From NCBI RefSeq assembly GCF_030147005.1, contig NZ_JASLAW010000189.1, positions 1-8,655 of the forward strand: 8,655 bases of DNA. Reading direction: 5' to 3'. The position numbers were made by a program, and so were the translations under genes. This stretch comes from Pseudomonas sp. Its GTDB lineage: Bacteria > Pseudomonadota > Gammaproteobacteria > Pseudomonadales > Pseudomonadaceae. Each line of letters begins with the position of its first letter. Position 1 is the stretch's first letter. A model generated the notes under the pieces. It made no database searches and was not told the origin of the DNA. It saw nothing but the letters and a program-made list of their open reading frames with translations. Shown one piece after another: positions 1 to 3,568 of the stretch.

Positions 1-69
1 TGGCTGACCTTCATCCAACACCATGCTGGCGGCCTTAAGCTTGAACTCACTCGAATAAGATTTACGCAT
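1..69 (-). CDS. IS3-family transposase OrfA, N-terminal 23 codons only
   Basis: The reading frame starts with ATG at 69-67 and runs off the left edge without a stop. It encodes MRKSYSSEFKLKAASMVLDE followed by GQP. The pattern of a short basic start, then S-x-EFK-x-KA-A and V-L-D-E-G, is typical of the helix-turn-helix OrfA (HTH_Tnp_1 type) proteins of IS3-family elements. OrfA binds the element ends, and a programmed frameshift into orfB normally gives the OrfAB transposase. A good ribosome-binding site, GAGGTG on the minus strand (plus 77-82), lies seven bases before the ATG. Whether the gene is intact beyond the window cannot be seen. Confidence 0.7.
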   Translation of the reverse strand, partial: MRKSYSSEFKLKAASMVLDEGQP

Positions 70-88
70 ATCCAAACACCTCAAATTT

Positions 89-122
89 GGGCGCTATCAT
101 AGCGCCCGAATGAAGTGTCCAA
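89..122 (-). promoter_or_regulatory. IS leader: palindrome overlapping a weak promoter
   Basis: A 9-bp perfect inverted repeat with a one-base centre occupies 89-107 (gggcgctat-c-atagcgccc). On the minus strand the same bases contain TATGAT (plus 96-101). TTGGAC (plus 117-122) lies 15 bases further upstream, giving a sub-optimally spaced promoter for orfA. The palindrome would fold in RNA entering from outside the element. IS3-family elements are known to keep transposase expression low, so a dual promoter and hairpin role is plausible but inferred. Confidence 0.4.
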
Positions 123-140
123 AATCATTAGGCCAGTTCA

Positions 141-221
141 AGCTTGCTCCCGCTGGGCCGCGAAGCGACCCCAGAAAATGGGACTGCTGCGCAGTCCAGC
201 GGGAGCAAGCTCCCTCGCCAC
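141..221. repeat. REPIN (two REP elements in inverted orientation), left arm truncated by the IS
   Basis: The right arm, 196-221 (ccagcgggagcaagctccct then cgccac), is the reverse complement of the REP at 8592-8655, which begins tgtggcgagggagcttgctc. The left arm starts abruptly at 141 with agcttgctcccgctgg and lacks the usual tgtggcgaggg before it. Between the arms are small hairpins such as gggactgctgcgcagtcc (180-197). Paired inverted REPs with a spacer match the REPIN structure described for P. fluorescens genomes. Such elements are dispersed by a RAYT transposase encoded elsewhere. Confidence 0.85.
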
Positions 222-226
222 GGTAA

Positions 227-258
227 AGCGCTCCTCCTTAACTGACTGGCATTAGGGC
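227..258. repeat. Short spacer repeat, inverted copy at 8545-8570
   Basis: agcgct (227-232), five extra bases, then ttaactgactggcattaggg ending in c (238-258) matches the reverse complement of 8545-8570. The differences are the five-base insertion (233-237) and one substitution (t/c at 246). In both places this unit abuts a gggcttgcc or gggcaagcc REP head, so it looks like a recurring companion sequence of REP elements and not a gene. Confidence 0.6.
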
Positions 259-335
259 TTGCCCGCGAACGCGGTCTGTCGGTCAATCCTTATGTGACCG
301 ATACACCACATTCGCGAGCAAGCCCGCTCTCACAG
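255..335. repeat. Second REPIN, of a different REP class
   Basis: The arms gggcttgcccgcgaacgcgg (from 255) and accacattcgcgagcaagcc (ending about 324) are inverted copies with a few mismatches. The outer base of the right arm continues as cgctctcaca (326-335). The pairing continues inwards through tgtcggtc (277-284) and gaccgata (296-303), leaving a small central loop. The usual outer bases of the left arm (tgtgagagc) are replaced by the spacer repeat at 227-258, so this element is chimeric on its left side. Confidence 0.8.
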
Positions 336-422
336 TTGGACCTGCTGTCTGTCCGGGAAGCACCTTCAATTTCCTCCTCCGGGGAACATCAATCCGTCAC
401 ACCGGTCGGTTACATAAGTAGC

Positions 423-451
423 TGCACGCGGCCGCGCGACGAACGCGTGCA
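423..451. promoter_or_regulatory. 8-bp perfect inverted repeat, possible operator
   Basis: tgcacgcg (423-430) and cgcgtgca (444-451) are exact inverted copies separated by 13 bases of GC-rich sequence. The centre of the repeat lies about 35 bases upstream of the candidate -35 box of the speC promoter, where an activator or repressor dimer could sit. No known regulator motif is recognised, and in GC-rich DNA such a repeat can occur by chance. Confidence 0.3.
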
Positions 452-469
452 CAAACGCGACATTTTTAG

Positions 470-498
470 TTGATCCCACGCCCATCAAGCCCTAAAGT
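470..498 (+). promoter_or_regulatory. Candidate sigma70 promoter for the speC leader
   Basis: TTGATC (470-475) is followed by a 17-base spacer and TAAAGT (493-498), each matching four of six consensus positions. Transcription would begin near 505. The RNA would be about 88 bases if it ended at the terminator at 562-592, or would continue through to speC. I found no better promoter between the terminator and the speC start. Confidence 0.4.
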
Positions 499-561
499 TC
501 GCGCCGAACGTCCATGCTGGAAACGATCCATCCGGCTCAAGTACTGACGACGAGACAGCAA

Positions 562-592
562 GGCCAAGGGCAGCGTATCCCATGGCCTTTTT
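562..592 (+). terminator. Intrinsic terminator inside the speC upstream region (attenuator or sRNA end)
   Basis: ggccaaggg (562-570) pairs with cccatggcc (579-587) with a single A-A mismatch at 567/582. The loop is eight bases and five T residues follow (588-592). It points towards speC and ends 105 bases before its start codon. No protein gene lies upstream in the same direction that it could serve, so it either ends a small RNA of roughly 88 bases or attenuates speC transcription. Confidence 0.65.
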
Positions 593-607
593 GCTTTCGG
601 CGACATG

Positions 608-697
608 CCTTGGGAAGTAGGCGAACCAAAGTGGGGATACGGAGGACGTTCATTTGCACCCATTGCTAATTTCAGTTTGCCCCTAGGAGTTCCCAGC
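608..697 (+). promoter_or_regulatory. speC leader with a ribosome-site-masking stem and a possible leader peptide
   Basis: TGGGAA (611-616) can pair with TTCCCA (690-695), and TAGG (618-621) with CCTA (682-685). This leaves the speC Shine-Dalgarno core GGAG (686-689) in an internal loop of a closed stem. A second strong Shine-Dalgarno, GGAGG (641-645), precedes TTG at 654. From there a frame of ten codons (MHPLLISVCP) stops at TAG 684-686, inside the stem and touching the speC Shine-Dalgarno. The leader also holds five GGA triplets. The pairing is a direct reading; any regulatory role is inference. Confidence 0.35.
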
Positions 698-1861
698 ATG
701 TCGATCAACGTCGAAGATTATTTCGCGCGCGCCACCTTTGACAAAATGAAGGCGTTCGCCGACAAACAGGAAACCCCGTTCGTGGTGATCGACACCGCGA
801 TGATCAGCCAAGCCTACGATGACCTGCGCGCCGGTTTCGAATTCGCCAAGGTGTATTACGCGGTCAAGGCCAACCCGGCCGTCGAGATCATCGACCTGTT
901 GAAAGACAAGGGGTCGAGCTTCGACATCGCCTCGATCTACGAGCTGGACAAGGTCATGGACCGCGGTGTCAGCGCCGACCGTATCAGCTACGGCAACACC
1001 ATCAAGAAATCCAAAGACATCCGCTACTTCTATGAGAAGGGCGTGCGCCTGTTCTCCACCGACTCCGAAGCCGACCTGCGCAACATCGCCAAGGCCGCGC
1101 CGGGCTCGAAAGTCTACGTGCGCATCCTCACCGAAGGTTCGACCACGGCTGACTGGCCATTGTCGCGCAAGTTCGGCTGCCAGACCGACATGGCCATGGA
1201 CCTGCTGATCCTCGCCCGTGACCTGGGCCTGGTGCCCTACGGCATCTCGTTCCACGTCGGCTCGCAACAGCGCGACATCAGCGTATGGGACGCGGCGATC
1301 GCCAAGGTCAAAGTGATCTTCGAGCGCCTGAAGCAAGAAGACGGCATTGAGCTGAAGCTGATCAACATGGGCGGCGGCTTCCCGGCCAACTACATCACCC
1401 GCACCAACAGCCTGGAAACCTACGCCGAAGAAATCATCCGCTTCCTCAAGGAAGACTTCGGAGACGACCTGCCGGAGATCATCCTGGAGCCGGGCCGTTC
1501 GTTGATCGCCAACGCCGGCATCCTGGTGAGTGAAGTGGTACTGGTTGCACGTAAATCGCGCACCGCCGTCGAGCGTTGGGTGTACACCGATGTGGGCAAA
1601 TTCTCCGGCCTGATCGAAACCATGGACGAAGCCATCAAGTTCCCGATCTGGACCGAGAAGAAGGGCGAGATGGAAGAAGTGGTCATCGCCGGTCCTACCT
1701 GCGACAGCGCCGATATCATGTACGAAAACTACAAGTACGGCCTGCCGCTGAACCTGGCGATTGGTGATCGTATGTACTGGTTGTCGACCGGTGCGTACAC
1801 CACCAGCTACAGCGCGGTTGAGTTCAACGGGTTTCCGCCGTTGAAGTCGTTTTACGTTTAA
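698..1861 (+). CDS. speC: Ornithine decarboxylase, PLP-dependent fold type III
   Basis: This 387-residue cytosolic enzyme decarboxylates ornithine to putrescine, the first step of one polyamine route. It has the alanine-racemase-like barrel with PLP Schiff-base Lys57 in YYAVKANP. Other landmarks are His186 in SFHVGS, the phosphate-binding GGG at 225-227, EPGR at 264-267, catalytic Cys335 in the CDS motif of AGPTCDSAD, and Tyr367 before the C-terminal FNGF. Residue roles come from comparison with eukaryotic ODC. Length and sequence agree closely with P. aeruginosa SpeC (PA4519) as I remember it. ATG 698 is chosen because AGGAG (685-689) lies eight bases upstream and SINVEDYF matches the family start; the in-frame ATG at 605 has no ribosome-binding site. 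Related bacterial enzymes may also accept lysine, so some lysine activity is possible. Confidence 0.95.
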   Translation: MSINVEDYFARATFDKMKAFADKQETPFVVIDTAMISQAYDDLRAGFEFAKVYYAVKANPAVEIIDLLKDKGSSFDIASIYELDKVMDRGVSADRISYGNTIKKSKDIRYFYEKGVRLFSTDSEADLRNIAKAAPGSKVYVRILTEGSTTADWPLSRKFGCQTDMAMDLLILARDLGLVPYGISFHVGSQQRDISVWDAAIAKVKVIFERLKQEDGIELKLINMGGGFPANYITRTNSLETYAEEIIRFLKEDFGDDLPEIILEPGRSLIANAGILVSEVVLVARKSRTAVERWVYTDVGKFSGLIETMDEAIKFPIWTEKKGEMEEVVIAGPTCDSADIMYENYKYGLPLNLAIGDRMYWLSTGAYTTSYSAVEFNGFPPLKSFYV

Positions 1862-1895
1862 AAGCAGCAGCACGTTTTAAGCTACACGCTACAAG

Positions 1896-1925
1896 AAAAA
1901 ACCCATGACATGTCATGGGTTTTTT
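1896..1925. terminator. Bidirectional intrinsic terminator between convergent genes
   Basis: aaaaaacccatgaca (1896-1910) followed directly by tgtcatgggtttttt (1911-1925) is a perfect 30-base palindrome. It gives a hairpin with a T-run in either direction. It lies 34 bases after the speC stop and six bases before the stop of the minus-strand Sel1 gene, so it can end both transcripts. Confidence 0.9.
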
Positions 1926-1931
1926 CATGCC

Positions 1932-2681
1932 TCAGGAAAGGCTCAAAGCGCGCTGTTGATAGGCATCGGCCATGGCGCGAATCTGCGGGTCATTCGCCAC
2001 CGCCAACGTCTTGTGTGCCGTTTGCAGAAACCGGCGGTTCCCACCCGCCAGCGCTTTGCGCAGCAACGCCAGGGCCGCCTCGATCTGGCCGCTGTCGGCG
2101 AGTATCGCCGCATAGCTGAATTGCCCACGAAAATCCCCGGCTTTGGCAGAGCGTTGGTACCAGTCAACAGCCGCTTCAATATCCCTCGGGCAATACTGTC
2201 CCTCTTCCAGATAACGCCCCACCAGGTTCATCGACTTGGCATGGCCCTGTTCTGCCGCTTGGCGATAGAGCGCCAGCGCCTGGGCCTGATCTTGCGCAAC
2301 GCCACGGCCGGTCGCCAGCAGGTTCGCGTAGTTATATTGTGCCCAATCGAGCCCCGCCTCTGCCCCGCGTCGATACTCCCCAGCAGCCGCCACTTCGTCC
2401 ACGTCGCAGCCCCAACCATGCTCCAGGCATCGCCCAATCATATTGCGCGCCATCAGATGCCCGCCCTGCGCCGCGATCCGAAACCAGCGCAGCGCCAGCG
2501 CTTGATCGCGTGCGATGCCGCGCCCTTCCAGCAGGATTTGCCCGAGCAAGGCCTGGGCATCGACCACGCCTTCCCTGGCCGCGATCAGGATCGCCTGGGC
2601 GGCGCGCACCGGGGAATCATCGAGCATCGATTGCAATTGCTCGACATTGAGCACCTCCTGGCGACGCAACAAAAAACCCAT
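1932..2681 (-). CDS. Sel1-repeat (TPR-like) protein next to piuC
   Basis: This 249-residue protein is made of about five Sel1-type helical repeats of 36-38 residues, at roughly 38-72, 73-108, 109-144, 145-181 and 182-212. Typical pieces are DAQALLGQILLEGRGIARD and WAQYNYANLLATGRGVAQD. Sel1 repeats bind other proteins; no catalytic motif is visible. There is no signal peptide or membrane segment, so it is probably cytosolic. The last repeat is degenerate. It starts one base after the piuC stop (TGA-G-ATG) with only a weak GAG-type ribosome site, so its translation is probably coupled to piuC. It corresponds to PA4516 by position. Its function is unknown; a scaffold or chaperone role in siderophore-iron uptake is only suggested by context. 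Confidence 0.85.
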   Translation of the reverse strand: MGFLLRRQEVLNVEQLQSMLDDSPVRAAQAILIAAREGVVDAQALLGQILLEGRGIARDQALALRWFRIAAQGGHLMARNMIGRCLEHGWGCDVDEVAAAGEYRRGAEAGLDWAQYNYANLLATGRGVAQDQAQALALYRQAAEQGHAKSMNLVGRYLEEGQYCPRDIEAAVDWYQRSAKAGDFRGQFSYAAILADSGQIEAALALLRKALAGGNRRFLQTAHKTLAVANDPQIRAMADAYQQRALSLS

Positions 2682-2709
2682 CTCAGATCTCGACCCAGCG
2701 ACGCAACAA
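2661..2709 (-). repeat. 12-bp direct repeat flanking the piuC/Sel1 gene junction
   Basis: gcgacgcaacaa occurs at 2661-2672 and again at 2698-2709, 37 bases apart. On the coding strand it reads TTGTTGCGTCGC and encodes LLRR in both genes: near the PiuC C-terminus (LLRRWVEI) and near the Sel1 N-terminus (FLLRRQEV). Confidence 0.8.
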
Positions 2710-3363
2710 GTTGTGATACGTGCCGGTAAGCTGGATCAGCGCCGGATGGTCAGGGACGTCGCGGGTCAGTTGCTGGATGGCGCCGTCCATTTCGAATAAC
2801 AGGGTGCGCTGGCTGTCTTCGCGCACCAGGCTCTGGGTCCAGAAAAACGAGGCATAGCGCGCGCCGCGCGTCACCGCGTTGACTTTGTGCAGGCTGGAGC
2901 CGGGGTACAGCACCATGTCGCCCGCAGGGAGCTTGACTCGCTGAAGGCCGAAGGTGTCCTGGATTTCCAATTCGCCGCCGTCGTATTCGTCGGGGTCGCT
3001 GAAGAACAGCGTGGACGACAGGTCGGTGCGCACCCGCTCGTGGCTGCCTTTGGGTTGGCGCACAGCGTTATCGATATGAAAGTCGAAACTGCCGCCGGCG
3101 GTGTAACAGTTAAGCAACGGCGGAAATACTTTGTGAGGTAACGCGGCTGACATAAACAGCGGGTTGTTCCACAAGCGCTCCAGCATCGCCGCGCCGACTT
3201 CCTTGGCCAACGGATGGCCTTCCGGCAGTTGCAGGTTGTGCTTGGCCTTGGCGGATTGATGCCCGGCGGTGACTTTGCCGTCGGCCCATTCGGCCGCTTC
3301 CAGGGCTTGGCGAATGCGCTGCACTTCCTCGCGAGAGAACAGGCCGGGAATATGCAGCAACAT
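2683..3363 (-). CDS. piuC: PKHD-type Fe(II)/2-oxoglutarate-dependent hydroxylase (PiuC/YbiX family)
   Basis: This 226-residue protein is the usual length for PiuC/YbiX. It shows the non-haem iron triad His96-x-Asp98 (FDFHIDN) and His159 (SSLHKVN), with Arg169 in RGARYASFFW as the expected 2-oxoglutarate anchor, so it should be catalytically complete. The substrate is not established. The family sits beside catecholate receptor genes here (piuA), in P. aeruginosa and, as I recall, beside fiu in E. coli, so a role linked to siderophore uptake is inferred. It has no signal peptide and is likely cytosolic. ATG 3363 is chosen for the AGGT-type ribosome site eight bases upstream and the family start MLxxIPxL; the longer open frame to 3627 runs antisense into piuA. 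It is divergent from piuA and forms an operon with the Sel1 gene. Confidence 0.92.
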   Translation of the reverse strand: MLLHIPGLFSREEVQRIRQALEAAEWADGKVTAGHQSAKAKHNLQLPEGHPLAKEVGAAMLERLWNNPLFMSAALPHKVFPPLLNCYTAGGSFDFHIDNAVRQPKGSHERVRTDLSSTLFFSDPDEYDGGELEIQDTFGLQRVKLPAGDMVLYPGSSLHKVNAVTRGARYASFFWTQSLVREDSQRTLLFEMDGAIQQLTRDVPDHPALIQLTGTYHNLLRRWVEI

Positions 3364-3416
3364 GGGGCAATACCTGTAATCAGAGAGGCGCCAATGGTAT
3401 TGATGCTTATCCTCCC

Positions 3417-3478
3417 TGTAAAACGCCGGGACGAACGAGACCGTAAAAACCGTAAGCAAAAAGTGTAAAGAATGTAAA
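3417..3478. promoter_or_regulatory. Ladder of GTAA direct repeats in the piuC-piuA divergent region
   Basis: GTAA occurs at 3418, 3443, 3452, 3465 and 3474 on the plus strand. The last four form two pairs, ccGTAAaaa/ccGTAAgca and gtGTAAaga/atGTAAatt, each with a nine-base period and 13 bases between the inner members. The ladder lies upstream of both genes. It could be tandem half-sites for a regulator, or simply the AT-rich part of the piuC promoter; I recognise no named motif. Confidence 0.35.
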
Positions 3479-3481
3479 TTC

Positions 3482-3505
3482 GATGCGAATAGCAATGTAT
3501 CGCAA
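3482..3505. promoter_or_regulatory. Weak Fur-box-like sequence upstream of piuA
   Basis: The stretch gatgcgaatagcaatgtatc followed by gcaa contains spaced AAT/TAT steps and a GCGA...TCGC inverted repeat. It abuts the -35 box of the piuA promoter, where Fur repressors of siderophore receptors commonly bind. By eye its best 19-base alignment matches only about nine positions of the classic Fur consensus, so the call rests more on context than on sequence. Confidence 0.35.
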
Positions 3506-3534
3506 TTGATAGAAAGTCTTGTTAGCCCTATATT
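3506..3534 (+). promoter_or_regulatory. piuA: Sigma70 promoter of piuA
   Basis: TTGATA (3506-3511), a 17-base spacer and TATATT (3529-3534) form a near-consensus promoter. The predicted start is near 3541, giving an untranslated leader of about 28 bases with the ribosome site AAAGGA (3557-3562). The Fur-like site lies immediately upstream. Confidence 0.75.
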
Positions 3535-3568
3535 CCGCGACCTCACATCCTTGGGGAAAGGACACGTC

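Larger units (their letters stand above)
1..140 (-). mobile_element. Left end of an IS3-family insertion sequence (partial)
   Basis: The element reads leftwards out of the window. Its terminus is placed at 140 for two independent reasons. The minus strand there starts TGAACTGGCC, with the TG typical of IS3-family ends. Homology to a REP repeat (compare 8602-8612, agcttgctccc) begins exactly at 141. Inside lie the terminal sequence, a small palindrome (89-107), a ribosome-binding site and the start of orfA. The other end is outside the window, so the target duplication cannot be checked. Family assignment rests on the OrfA N-terminus and the end sequence; the subgroup is not determined. Confidence 0.75.
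336..697. other. Gene-free region upstream of speC
   Basis: I see no supported coding gene here. The 80-residue minus-strand frame at 466-708 has no recognisable domain and runs across the speC start, so it is treated as chance. The region holds an 8-bp inverted repeat (423-451), a candidate promoter (470-498), an intrinsic terminator (562-592) and a 105-base leader up to the speC start, each listed separately. The part from 336 to about 420 shows nothing I can name. Confidence 0.6.

Noticed and set aside
141..335. CRISPR array
   Set aside because: The repeats are inverted REP pairs of differing sequence, without regular direct repeats and unique spacers.
605..697. In-frame N-terminal extension of SpeC starting at ATG 605
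   Set aside because: It has no ribosome-binding site and would add 31 residues not found in the family; ATG 698 has a good Shine-Dalgarno and the expected start.
466..708. 80-residue minus-strand frame upstream of speC
   Set aside because: No ribosome site or domain is visible, it overlaps the speC start, and regulatory structure on the plus strand explains the region better.
683..1873. Long minus-strand open frame of 396 residues opposite speC
   Set aside because: It is an antisense shadow caused by the GC-rich codon use of speC; the translation has no recognisable domain, while the plus strand encodes a clear enzyme.
2585..2647. Minus-strand 20-codon frame with an ideal AGGAGG (2654-2659) inside the Sel1 gene
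   Set aside because: The Shine-Dalgarno match is striking, but the frame lies wholly within the Sel1 coding sequence in another frame and the peptide shows no recognisable feature.
1905..2729. Plus-strand open frame of 274 residues opposite the Sel1 gene
   Set aside because: It overlaps the terminator at 1896-1925 and encodes no recognisable repeat or domain, whereas the minus strand shows regular Sel1 repeats.
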